This document shows, piece after piece, positions 1 through 6,523 of a DNA stretch of 26,163 nt; position 1 is the first letter of the stretch, and each line of letters starts with the position of its first letter. The stretch spans positions 1-26,163 of the forward strand of contig JBCCEV010000045.1 of the NCBI GenBank assembly GCA_039030125.1. The letters run 5' to 3'. Under the pieces are notes generated by a model. That model made no database searches, had not been told where the DNA came from, and was given only the letters and a program-made list of their open reading frames with translations. Position numbers and translations under genes: made by a program. Source of the DNA: JBCCEV01 sp039030125. Lineage in GTDB: Bacteria; Pseudomonadota; Gammaproteobacteria; Ga0077536.

Positions 1-96
1 AACGATCTGAGGTATGTCCAGCAACCGCGCGAGTTGGGGCACTGACCAACGGACGCCGGACAGCTCGGGAAAATTGTAGATTAGGAATGGAAGGTC
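1..96 (-). CDS. Fragment of a dihydrodipicolinate synthase / N-acetylneuraminate lyase family protein (partial at window edge)
   Basis: Reading the minus strand with codons ending at positions 1-3 gives 32 residues without a stop. They contain DLPFLIYNFPELSG, then an Arg/Leu-rich helix and IPQIV at the edge. This matches the central segment of DapA/NanA-family class I aldolases, where the YN-P motif carries the conserved active-site tyrosine and is followed by a helix and an 'IVGIK'-like Schiff-base lysine strand; that lysine would lie beyond the window. No start is visible, because upstream of about position 97 the same strand encodes SdhA in another frame. It is therefore a 5'-truncated piece fused out of frame to sdhA. 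The family call rests on one motif-rich segment and is fairly secure; which family member it is cannot be said. Confidence 0.6.
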
Positions 97-920
97 CGCT
101 CGCCACCCGAATTAGTGAGGTAGCCGCCTTCGCCGCGCACGCCCTCGGTGATCAGACAGCCGGCGCCATAAATCCCGGTGGGATGGAACTGCGTGAACTC
201 CATATCCTGAAGCGGTAATCCCGCGCGCAACACCATGCCGTTACCATCACCTGTGCATGTGTGGGCTGAGGTGCAGGAGAAATAACTCCGCCCGTAGCCG
301 CCAGTCGCGAGTACCACGGCGTGAGCGCGATACAGATGAAGGCGGCCACTCTCAAGGTCCCACGCGATGACGCCGCGGCAGTGACCGTCATCATCCATGA
401 CGAGATCGAGGGCGAAATACTCAATGAGAAACTCAGCGTTGTGTTTCAGCGACTGCTGATAGAGCGTGTGTAGGATCGCGTGACCGGTGCGGTCGGCTGC
501 CGCGCAGGTACGTTGCGCGATGCCTTCGCCGAAATTGGTTGTCATACCGCCAAAAGGCCGCTGGTAGATGGTGCCTTCCTCAGTGCGCGAGAACGGCACC
601 CCGTAGTGTTCCAATTCGATGACCGAGGGAATGGCCTCGCGGCACATGTATTCGATTGCATCTTGGTCGCCCAGCCAGTCAGACCCTTTGATGGTGTCGT
701 ACATATGCCAGCGCCAGTTGTCCTCGCCCATGTTTCCTAGTGCTGCGCTCATCCCGCCTTGAGCGGCGACAGTATGGCTGCGCGTGGGAAAAACCTTGGT
801 GATACAGGCTGTGGACAGCCCCTCTGCGGCCATGCCGAAGGTAGCGCGCAAACCAGCGCCGCCGGCACCGACAACAACGACGTCGTAGGTGTGCTCGATT
901 AATTCGTATTCCGCGGGCAT
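81..920 (-). CDS. sdhA: Succinate dehydrogenase flavoprotein subunit, N-terminal part only (truncated)
   Basis: SdhA carries covalent FAD and oxidises succinate to fumarate in respiratory complex II on the cytoplasmic face of the inner membrane. Visible are the Rossmann motif GAGGAG (residues 20-25, counted from the TTG at 926), the flavinylation motif RSHTVAAQGG with the FAD-linked His at 51, and FHPTGI in the substrate region. After GGYLTNSGGER the expected sequence (FMERYAP... and the catalytic Arg) is missing; four unrelated residues and a TAA at 81-83 follow. The family is about 590 residues, so more than half is absent. ATG at 920 is chosen; TTG at 926, 5 nt after a GAGG, is equally possible. 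The gene lies 41 bp downstream of sdhD in the usual sdhCDA order; sdhB is not in the window. The truncation may be an assembly artefact (see junction). Confidence 0.9.
   Translation of the reverse strand: MPAEYELIEHTYDVVVVGAGGAGLRATFGMAAEGLSTACITKVFPTRSHTVAAQGGMSAALGNMGEDNWRWHMYDTIKGSDWLGDQDAIEYMCREAIPSVIELEHYGVPFSRTEEGTIYQRPFGGMTTNFGEGIAQRTCAAADRTGHAILHTLYQQSLKHNAEFLIEYFALDLVMDDDGHCRGVIAWDLESGRLHLYRAHAVVLATGGYGRSYFSCTSAHTCTGDGNGMVLRAGLPLQDMEFTQFHPTGIYGAGCLITEGVRGEGGYLTNSGGERTFHS
93..99. other. Out-of-frame junction between sdhA and a DHDPS-family gene
   Basis: SdhA similarity on the minus strand ends at GER, encoded down to about position 97. DHDPS-family similarity begins at ADLPF, encoded from about position 96-99, in a different frame of the same strand. 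No insertion-sequence end, inverted repeat or long shared sequence is seen at the join; at most a few bases could be shared. Two internal gene segments joined without any gene boundary indicate a chimeric assembly or amplification join, or a real deletion/rearrangement. Confidence 0.6.
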
Positions 921-961
921 GCCCAAGACAACCTCATTTTATAAATTCTCTCGGCGTGAGA

Positions 962-1345
962 TCAGGGTGCACCTAGAGAGATGGTTAAAACCGCGCCAAC
1001 GCCCGCTATTGCGCCGGCGATAGTTGCAAATTTCGTAAACAGCAAAACGGCGACTTTCGTTTTGTCTGTGTGGATATAGTCTTCAATCACCACCTGTAAG
1101 CCTAGTTTGGCGTGATAGAACATCACGACGAACAGTACGATGAACAGTACAGTTACGACTGGGGAGCTAATCCAGCTCACCACCGATTCATAGGGTGCCG
1201 CAAATTGACTGAGCAAGCTGATCACCAGCCATAGAACCAATGGGATGAGCGCAATAGCCGTCAATCGTTGATGTGACCAATGCTGGACCGCTTCTCCAGC
1301 AGTAACGAAGCTCATGATCTTGGACAATGGACCGGAGGAGCTCAC
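962..1345 (-). CDS. sdhD: Succinate dehydrogenase membrane anchor subunit SdhD
   Basis: 127-residue hydrophobic anchor of complex II with three membrane segments (about 28-46, 59-78 and 96-122). Together with SdhC it binds heme b and forms the ubiquinone site. The segment FYHAKLGLQVVIEDYIH aligns with the E. coli SdhD signature: His78 is the likely heme ligand, and Asp89-Tyr90 correspond to the quinone-site Asp-Tyr pair. The N-terminal HWSHQRLTA is also typical. The start is GTG, and its first bases form a 4-bp GTGA overlap with the sdhC stop, implying translational coupling. sdhA follows 41 bp downstream. Its size is normal for the family. Confidence 0.92.
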   Translation of the reverse strand: MSSSGPLSKIMSFVTAGEAVQHWSHQRLTAIALIPLVLWLVISLLSQFAAPYESVVSWISSPVVTVLFIVLFVVMFYHAKLGLQVVIEDYIHTDKTKVAVLLFTKFATIAGAIAGVGAVLTISLGAP

Positions 1346-1731
1346 GACGAGCCTCCAAACAAGAACACGTAGAGCCAGGTAATCGAGGTTAAGACGAACG
1401 AGACGCCGACCACGGTGTAGCCGCTGCGGTAAGCCGCGCTGAGTTCGAACCCCATTCCCGCGTCCCAGAATAGATGTCGAACGCCGTTACACAGATGGTA
1501 GAACAGCGCGAAAGACCACCCCATCATTGCCAGAATCGATACGGGCCAGCTCAGGATCCGCTGCGCGGTTTCATAGGTTGCCGGGCCCGCTGCCGCAGCA
1601 AGCAACCAGAAAAGGAGCAACACGGTGCCAAAACTCAAAAAAACACCGGTGGCGCGATGAGTAATCGAGAGAACGGAAGTTAGCTGCGGCTGATAGACCT
1701 GCAGATGCGGTGATAGCGGATTGTCTGCCAT
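1342..1731 (-). CDS. sdhC: Succinate dehydrogenase cytochrome b556 subunit SdhC
   Basis: 129-residue membrane subunit of complex II with three hydrophobic helices (about 26-50, 63-83 and 105-126). The N-terminus (NPLSPHLQVYQPQ, then SITHRATG) is the classic SdhC signature. Ser22 and Arg26 correspond to the quinone-binding Ser/Arg pair of E. coli SdhC. FYHLCNGVRHLFWD contains His79, the expected heme b axial ligand, and His86. It starts with ATG and overlaps sdhD by 4 bp. The SDHAF4-type assembly factor gene ends 50 bp upstream on the same strand, so the likely operon is assembly factor-sdhC-sdhD-sdhA. No strong Shine-Dalgarno is visible before the ATG. Confidence 0.95.
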   Translation of the reverse strand: MADNPLSPHLQVYQPQLTSVLSITHRATGVFLSFGTVLLLFWLLAAAAGPATYETAQRILSWPVSILAMMGWSFALFYHLCNGVRHLFWDAGMGFELSAAYRSGYTVVGVSFVLTSITWLYVFLFGGSS

Positions 1732-1781
1732 ATCAAGTTCTACGTGATGGAGTTTGACGAACCGATCGGGGGCGATCGGGG

Positions 1782-1955
1782 CTAAAAGTCGATGCAGCGA
1801 CCTTTTCGCTCCCAGTCGCCGTAGCGTGTGGGTTCGAGCCCTTTGGGGCCGCCAATCTCCTTCGGCTTATCGCCATCTTCGCCCGTAGATCCGTTATCCG
1901 CCGGGGAATCAGAAGCTTTAGGTTTCGTGTGCGGTGGTTTTTTCTGCGTCGACAT
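1782..1955 (-). CDS. DUF1674 / SDHAF4-type succinate dehydrogenase assembly factor
   Basis: Small hydrophilic protein of 57 residues from the ATG at 1955; a GTG at 1979 would add eight residues but has no ribosome site. The C-terminus PKEIGGPKGLEPTRYGDWERKGRCIDF is the diagnostic DUF1674 motif (GGP-G-EPTRYGDWE--GR--DF). Eukaryotic members (SDHAF4) bind flavinylated SdhA and assist its joining to SdhB. The N-terminal half is Lys/Pro/Asp/Gly-rich and probably disordered. Its position directly upstream of sdhC-sdhD-sdhA on the same strand supports a role in complex II maturation. The family call is secure from the motif; the role in this organism is inferred. Confidence 0.88.
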   Translation of the reverse strand: MSTQKKPPHTKPKASDSPADNGSTGEDGDKPKEIGGPKGLEPTRYGDWERKGRCIDF

Positions 1956-1984
1956 CTCTGACACTCGTGGGTAGATCACCTAGG

Positions 1985-2006
1985 GGAGGCCTCCAACAAG
2001 GAGGCC
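1985..2006. other. GC-rich palindrome and hairpin in the SDHAF4/ygfX divergent region
   Basis: GGAGGCCTCC (1985-1994) is a perfect 10-bp palindrome. It overlaps a perfect hairpin, GGCCTCC-AACAA-GGAGGCC (1988-2006). A third GGAGGCC lies at 2071-2077 over the ygfX ribosome site. Read from the minus strand, the hairpin sits 30 bp upstream of the SDHAF4 ATG. No T-run follows it on either strand, so it is not an obvious intrinsic terminator. An operator or leader structure is possible; the function is unknown. Confidence 0.4.
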
Positions 2007-2069
2007 AAGAAAACAACCACCTAGTATCTTTTCAACCCGATGCGATTTCAAGCATCATAGGCTGGTACC

Positions 2070-2075
2070 AGGAGG
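2070..2075 (+). promoter_or_regulatory. Ribosome binding site deciding the ygfX start
   Basis: A perfect AGGAGG ends 6 nt before the ATG at 2082. A competing ATG at 2078, only 2 nt away, opens a short frame that stops at 2131 and does not encode recognisable protein. Spacing and homology both favour 2082. Confidence 0.65.
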
Positions 2076-2081
2076 CCATGG

Positions 2082-2504
2082 ATGGCTACATTTACGGGTC
2101 CGATTTACATCTCGGTCAGTGCTTCGACTAAATTGCGGTGCCTGGTAAGCGGCTTAGGAATTCTCCTTTTCGCAATTGTTATCGCTTGCTATCCGCTAAG
2201 TTGGGTCATGGGTGTTTGGCTTGTTGCAACACTACTTTACCTGCGTCGCCTCACACGGTTTTGCACGGAACCCTCCGTCACCGGGATCTTGCTCGACTCA
2301 AGTAATCAATGGACGTTGTTCTTGCGAACAAAAGAGCGGGTTTCAGCAGAGTTATTTTCATTCAATTTACTCGGCTCCCGATTTGCGGCGTTGAACTTCC
2401 GATCCCAATACGGTGTTAAAAACGTGTTTTTGATGAGCGACAATGTTGAATCTGATGCGTTTCGGCGGCTCAGGGTCCGACTGCGCCACCCTTACCAACC
2501 CTAG
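2082..2504 (+). CDS. ygfX: YgfX (CptA)-like inner-membrane protein
   Basis: 140 residues. Two adjacent hydrophobic helices (about 17-36 and 38-54) are followed by a soluble C-terminal domain. The pattern SSNQWTLFLRTKERVSAEL, a central LLGSRFAALNFR segment, and a C-terminal SDAFRRLRVRLRHP are typical of the YgfX/DUF1434 family; the ending is the strongest match. In E. coli, ygfX sits next to sdhE, the SdhA flavinylation factor, and has been described as a membrane toxin-like protein affecting cell division (CptA). Here the neighbour is an SDHAF4-type gene instead, divergently transcribed. The ATG at 2082 follows AGGAGG by 6 nt. The stop overlaps the convergent stop of the next gene within a shared CTAG. 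Family assignment is probable; function is inferred. Confidence 0.72.
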   Translation: MATFTGPIYISVSASTKLRCLVSGLGILLFAIVIACYPLSWVMGVWLVATLLYLRRLTRFCTEPSVTGILLDSSNQWTLFLRTKERVSAELFSFNLLGSRFAALNFRSQYGVKNVFLMSDNVESDAFRRLRVRLRHPYQP

Positions 2505-3346
2505 CCAAATCGATGTGTTCGCCAAGCCAGCCAAAGTTTCTCTATGGGGGTGATTTCGGTGCGCTGCTCGATAACGGGCGCTCCCTCTCGGGCAACAACT
2601 TCGCCGGTGCGCGAATACATTCTGGCGAGCGACACCAGCACATGGTGCTGGCGGCGTCGGGCGCGCGGTAATTCTGAGATCCTTTCAATCAGCCACTGGC
2701 AATCGGTTTTCAACCGTTGCGTGAGAAGAGCACTGATGCGGTCGCTGGAGGCGATTGCGATCACCTCGTTTCTCGTCAATCCCGCGTTTCGTAAACTGTT
2801 GGTGTCTAACCAAACCGAATTCAGTTTGCGGTGTTCGCGAAGGTTGCACAGCGCATAAACAATCTCGGCGCGACAACTGATATCCGCGATCTGCGGATCG
2901 AGTTCCGCTCCTACCACTGCCGCCGCTGATAGGGCTTGGAGAAAACCACGGTTAGCGCCGGTGACAAAATCGATAACTGCCTCAGGTGTGGCGAAATCCA
3001 AGCCGGAGAGCGCTTGATCAAGTGCGCCACAGAGCATCTCGAGTGCGATCGCAATGTTCTGCGTCGCCTCCGTGAGACCGGTAATAGCGATCGAAATTTC
3101 ATGTCGCGGCTGTCGCAGTTTTAATTTCTCAGCTTCTTCCTGCCACCAGGCAAGTTTTATCTTGGCGATACCCGGATCACTGCAGGTTGGTGGGATCCGT
3201 TCAATTTCCCGTCGTAAGGCGGCGATCGCCCGGACCAGCTCGCGACGCTGGGGTTGAACGTACAGCGTTGCGTAGTAAATGCAGCTCGGTGGCTCTGGAA
3301 GATATTCCTCGCTGAGCGCGGGGGGCGAGGTCGGTTGCCGAGCCAC
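2501..3346 (-). CDS. Squalene/phytoene synthase-fold protein, probably non-catalytic (NDUFAF6-like)
   Basis: 281 residues with the trans-isoprenyl diphosphate synthase head-to-head fold pattern: an early YYATLYVQPQRRELVRAIAAL helix, then IAKIKLAWWQEE, a family hallmark of the NDUFAF6-like group. The first Asp-rich motif is replaced by RREIERIP. The second is replaced around NLREHRKLNSVWL, where synthases have DxxED followed by G-R-Y-L-P. The metal/diphosphate-binding residues therefore appear lost and terpene synthesis is unlikely. Mitochondrial NDUFAF6 is a complex I assembly factor; an assembly role here is inference from family and from the neighbouring sdh and ubiG genes. It starts with GTG, 9 bp after the gph stop. 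Its stop TAG lies in a CTAG shared with ygfX. Alternative: a real but divergent synthase. Confidence 0.75.
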   Translation of the reverse strand: MARQPTSPPALSEEYLPEPPSCIYYATLYVQPQRRELVRAIAALRREIERIPPTCSDPGIAKIKLAWWQEEAEKLKLRQPRHEISIAITGLTEATQNIAIALEMLCGALDQALSGLDFATPEAVIDFVTGANRGFLQALSAAAVVGAELDPQIADISCRAEIVYALCNLREHRKLNSVWLDTNSLRNAGLTRNEVIAIASSDRISALLTQRLKTDCQWLIERISELPRARRRQHHVLVSLARMYSRTGEVVAREGAPVIEQRTEITPIEKLWLAWRTHRFG

Positions 3347-3355
3347 TAACGGGGA

Positions 3356-3997
3356 CTAGAGGAAGGCGAGTGTCTCGCCCGGTGAGTGGATGAAGCCATC
3401 AGGTTCCCAGGTATTAGGGTCGCTGCCGGCCAAGTAACCATACATGGCAACGAGCACCTGCATACCGGCGCTGCGCGCGGCCTGCACGTCGCGTTCATCA
3501 TCGCCAATATAAAGACAGCTTTCGGGCGCCACCTTGATCAGCTCGGCGGCCCGCAATAGTGGGGCCGGGTGGGGTTTGGCGTGGGCCAGCGTATCGCCGC
3601 TGATTACACATTGCGCGCGGGCGTCGAGTGCAAGCTCTGCGAGCAGCGGATCGGTTAACCAACCCGGCTTGTTAGTCACGATACCCCAAGGGATTTTTCG
3701 TGCATCAAGATCGGCGAGTAAGGCCTCCATGCCAGAGAAAAATGTTGTTGCGCGACATAAATTCGCTTCATAAAAGTACAAAAATCGCGCCCGAAGCGCT
3801 TCAAAATCGGTGTCCTCGCCGAATCCTAGGCGGATTAACCCCGGGCTGCCTTTGGAGACATGAGGGCGGATCAGCTCGAAAGGCAGGGTCGGGCGGCCGG
3901 CTTCGAGCAGTGTTTCGTTAAGCGCAAAGGCTAGATCCGGTGCAGTGTCGAGCACGGTACCGTCGAGATCGAATAGAACGCATTGGATGTCGGACAC
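3356..3997 (-). CDS. gph: Phosphoglycolate phosphatase, HAD superfamily
   Basis: 213-residue HAD hydrolase that would dephosphorylate 2-phosphoglycolate in the cytosol. All four HAD motifs are seen: LFDLDGTVLD with nucleophile Asp10 and acid/base Asp12; IVTNKPG with Thr108; Lys141 in AKPHPAPLL; and GDDERD (165-170) with Mg-binding acidic residues. A helical cap follows motif I, as in Gph/PGP enzymes. It starts with GTG, 4 bp after the ubiG stop, and the ubiG-gph pair is a common arrangement in Gammaproteobacteria. Length is slightly short of E. coli Gph (about 250). A related HAD specificity, such as a MupP-like N-acetylmuramate phosphate phosphatase (also found next to ubiG in pseudomonads), cannot be excluded. 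Confidence 0.87.
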   Translation of the reverse strand: MSDIQCVLFDLDGTVLDTAPDLAFALNETLLEAGRPTLPFELIRPHVSKGSPGLIRLGFGEDTDFEALRARFLYFYEANLCRATTFFSGMEALLADLDARKIPWGIVTNKPGWLTDPLLAELALDARAQCVISGDTLAHAKPHPAPLLRAAELIKVAPESCLYIGDDERDVQAARSAGMQVLVAMYGYLAGSDPNTWEPDGFIHSPGETLAFL

Positions 3998-4001
3998 GAT
4001 C

Positions 4002-4700
4002 TTAGCTTTTCCGTAGCGCGACCAGATAATTCACGCCAACCTCGGTGACCCGGCGCGCACGTCGGCGATAGGGGTGGTAACTCATGCCACTGATATCGGT
4101 AACGCTCAGGCCCGCCTCGCGGCCCATCGCAACAAGTTCAGCGGGTTTGAGGAACTTAGCGTAGTCGTGGGTGCCGCGCGGGAGCAGGCGTAACAAGTAC
4201 TCTGCCAAAGTGATGGCGCCAAGGTAAGCGGCCAGGGTGCGGTTGATTGTTGAAAAGAATATCCAGCCGCCCGACGCTGTGAGATCGGCGCACGCGCGCA
4301 CCAGCGACTGCGGATCGGGAACGTGCTCGATCAATTCCATGCAGGTTACGATGTCGAAGCCCGCGGAATGGCGCGTTGCGAATTCTTCCGCACTCGTATG
4401 GTGGTAATCGATTTTGCGATGGCCAAATATCGCATGTTGGCGGGCCACTTCGATCAAGTCCGCACTAGCATCTAGACCCTCAACGTGTGCGCTGATGTCG
4501 GCCAAGGATTCGGTCAGCAGCCCGCCACCACAGCCGATGTCGAGAATGCGCGTGTCTTGTTGTGGATTGGCGAATTCGCAAACATAGTCGAAGCGCAATG
4601 GATTGAGATCGTGCAAAGGCGCCATTGGTCCATCCAGCTCCCACCACTGCGCGGCGAGCGCGGAAAACTGCGCTTGTTCGTCCGCGTCAACGTTCTGCAC
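4002..4700 (-). CDS. ubiG: Ubiquinone biosynthesis O-methyltransferase UbiG
   Basis: 232-residue class I SAM-dependent methyltransferase catalysing both O-methylations in ubiquinone synthesis. Motif I is ILDIGCGGGLLTE (SAM-binding DIGCGGG at 54-60); the acidic GLDAS follows; CMELIEHVPDP and FSTINRT are diagnostic of UbiG. The C-terminal GTHDYAKFLKPAEL segment is also typical. N-terminal FSALAAQWWELDGPMAPLHDLNP is the signature UbiG opening. It starts with GTG, with AGGA 10 nt upstream, only 15 bp after the upstream FGE-domain gene, so it may be cotranscribed with the signalling cluster. gph follows 4 bp downstream. Confidence 0.95.
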   Translation of the reverse strand: MQNVDADEQAQFSALAAQWWELDGPMAPLHDLNPLRFDYVCEFANPQQDTRILDIGCGGGLLTESLADISAHVEGLDASADLIEVARQHAIFGHRKIDYHHTSAEEFATRHSAGFDIVTCMELIEHVPDPQSLVRACADLTASGGWIFFSTINRTLAAYLGAITLAEYLLRLLPRGTHDYAKFLKPAELVAMGREAGLSVTDISGMSYHPYRRRARRVTEVGVNYLVALRKS

Positions 4701-4715
4701 TAAAAAGGATTCCTG

Positions 4716-6509
4716 CTAAGGACTTAGGACACGGACAATCCTGAATCCGGTTTGATTGTCGCGGCTTTGAGCATCTAGATGATCGCGAGACGCGGCGCGA
4801 ATATTTTCCTTGCTACTCGCGAAGGAACCGCCGCGCACCACGCGTTCACCCTCATTGTTAGCCTTTACGGCCTGACCGTTGCTAGGGGCGTCGGCGTAAT
4901 TTTCGCGCCATGCATCGAGTACCCATTCTTGAACATTACCCAACATGTGGTAAAGCTTGAATCCGTTACGGTTAACGCTTCGATCGTTGGCTGCCAGGGG
5001 CGAGCTTTCCGGCGCTTGGTAACTAAATCGCGCGTCGGTTGGCACGATCTCCTCTCCTGACGGATAGGGGCCGGTGGTGCCGCCGCGTGCCGCGAACTCC
5101 CACTCCGCCTCGCTCAGCAGCCGATAGGTTGCTCCTGCCCGCTCGGACAACCATTGCGCATAAGCATTCGCTTCGTCCCAGGTGACATTGACTACGGGAT
5201 AGGTTTCATCACCATAGGGTTGCGACGGGCAGGTCATTTCTTGCGCTTGGCAGAAAGCATCAAACTCCTTGACGCTTACCTCGAACATACCGACGGCCAG
5301 AGCGGCGGAGATCGTAACCTCTCGGTTTGGCGATTCCTCTGCGCGGACGCCCCCCATGGTGAAGGTCCCGGTCGGTATGACCACCAGGACAGGTCCCTTC
5401 TCACCATCTGCGAAGACGTCGATGCAAAAAGGACGGCGCGTTTGGGCAAGCTCCGGCTTACAGTTCGTTTTAGCCTTCGCGGTTGTTTTAGGCGCCGAGG
5501 ATACCGGTTTCGGTGCGCCTTCCTTCGCGGGCGCCGAGGCGGCAGGCGCGTTAGGGGTGTCAGTGGTCGCGGCGACGCTAGCTTCGGCTTCACGAGCCCC
5601 GGGTGGCGCAGGGGGATCCGCTCGCACCGGCGCTTGGGATTCTTTGTCCGTCCCGGGGGCCGCTTCAACGCTCGATGGTTCTGGCGTTGTCACAGTCACC
5701 GGCATGTCAATCGCATCGCCGCTGACGCCGCGATTGTCGTCTGGGGTGCTGTCCGAGCTCTGCGGCGTCGCAGCGCGTTCTTGCTCGGCGTTGGCGAGCT
5801 GCCAATCACTTTCTGCTTTTTCAATCCGATCGCCGACGATACCGATCAGCTTCGACAAATCGAGGACGCGTCTTTGATTGGCCAGAACGTCTTGAGGATC
5901 GTTGAGTCCGAGTAGCGCGTTCTCGTCAGCGATTTGTTTCAACACCGCAGTAGTCATCGACCCCAGAGCCGTGGAACCGATCACCTCGGCGCGGTCGGTG
6001 GCTGGTAAGGCTCGCCATTGGGCAGAGAATTTTTCGATTGCCGCGCCGCTCCAATCGTTGCCTTCCATAAACGCATCCAACAGGGCGCTTGCGGAATTAT
6101 CGAGCGCCACGGGCTGGGGCGCGGCGGTGGTGATGACCTCGGGTGAGTCGATTTCATCGACTGCGGAAATCACTGCTTCATCGCCATCGCCGCCCCAAAA
6201 GATCCAGCCCCCAATGGCTAAAACAGCGAGCAGCGCGACAATCACGGCGATGATCGCCATTGGTGAGCCCACTCGCGCAGGCGATACGCTCGTGACCCGT
6301 TTCGGGTCAATTTCTAAGGTGGTATCACCTTCTTCGTCATCGGGAAACTCGGTCTTGAGTTCTGGCTCCGGCGGTGCAAAGGCCAGAACAGGTATCTCGC
6401 CAGCAACGATTTTATCCAGCAGCTCGCGGCGTTCGCGAAGATAGCTCTCCCGGTCAATGGATCCCGCGGCATAGTCGCGGGAGTATTGGCGCAGGGTCTT
6501 AAGCTCCAT
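4716..6509 (-). CDS. Single-pass membrane protein with C-terminal FGE-sulfatase (SUMF1-like) domain
   Basis: 597 residues. A cytoplasmic N-terminal helix pair (1-40, rich in Arg/Glu) is followed by an acidic linker with DTTLEID, one membrane helix (84-105), a helical segment to about 245, a Pro/Ala/Thr-rich linker (about 250-345) and an FGE-type domain (373-597). Domain motifs seen: YRLLSEAEWEFAARGG (462-477), GNVQEW (524-529), VVRGGSF (557-563) and the closing TGFRIVR. The paired cysteines that formylglycine-generating enzymes use after the RGGS motif are absent (the segment reads ASSKENIRAASR), so sulfatase-activating chemistry is unlikely; a binding or sensing lectin-like role is inferred. 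The domain should face the periplasm. ATG at 6509 has AGGA a few nt upstream. It lies 14 bp after the giant kinase gene, which ends in a related domain. Confidence 0.82.
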   Translation of the reverse strand: MELKTLRQYSRDYAAGSIDRESYLRERRELLDKIVAGEIPVLAFAPPEPELKTEFPDDEEGDTTLEIDPKRVTSVSPARVGSPMAIIAVIVALLAVLAIGGWIFWGGDGDEAVISAVDEIDSPEVITTAAPQPVALDNSASALLDAFMEGNDWSGAAIEKFSAQWRALPATDRAEVIGSTALGSMTTAVLKQIADENALLGLNDPQDVLANQRRVLDLSKLIGIVGDRIEKAESDWQLANAEQERAATPQSSDSTPDDNRGVSGDAIDMPVTVTTPEPSSVEAAPGTDKESQAPVRADPPAPPGAREAEASVAATTDTPNAPAASAPAKEGAPKPVSSAPKTTAKAKTNCKPELAQTRRPFCIDVFADGEKGPVLVVIPTGTFTMGGVRAEESPNREVTISAALAVGMFEVSVKEFDAFCQAQEMTCPSQPYGDETYPVVNVTWDEANAYAQWLSERAGATYRLLSEAEWEFAARGGTTGPYPSGEEIVPTDARFSYQAPESSPLAANDRSVNRNGFKLYHMLGNVQEWVLDAWRENYADAPSNGQAVKANNEGERVVRGGSFASSKENIRAASRDHLDAQSRDNQTGFRIVRVLSP

Positions 6510-6523
6510 TTTTCCTGCCGTGC

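Noticed and set aside
1934..2131. Plus-strand 65-codon frame spanning the SDHAF4/ygfX gap, including the ATG at 2078
   Set aside because: It overlaps two better supported genes, and its sequence shows no recognisable family.
5154..5915. Plus-strand 253-codon frame antisense to the FGE membrane protein
   Set aside because: It lies over the low-complexity linker of a clearly real gene; the translation is Arg/Gly-rich without domain motifs.
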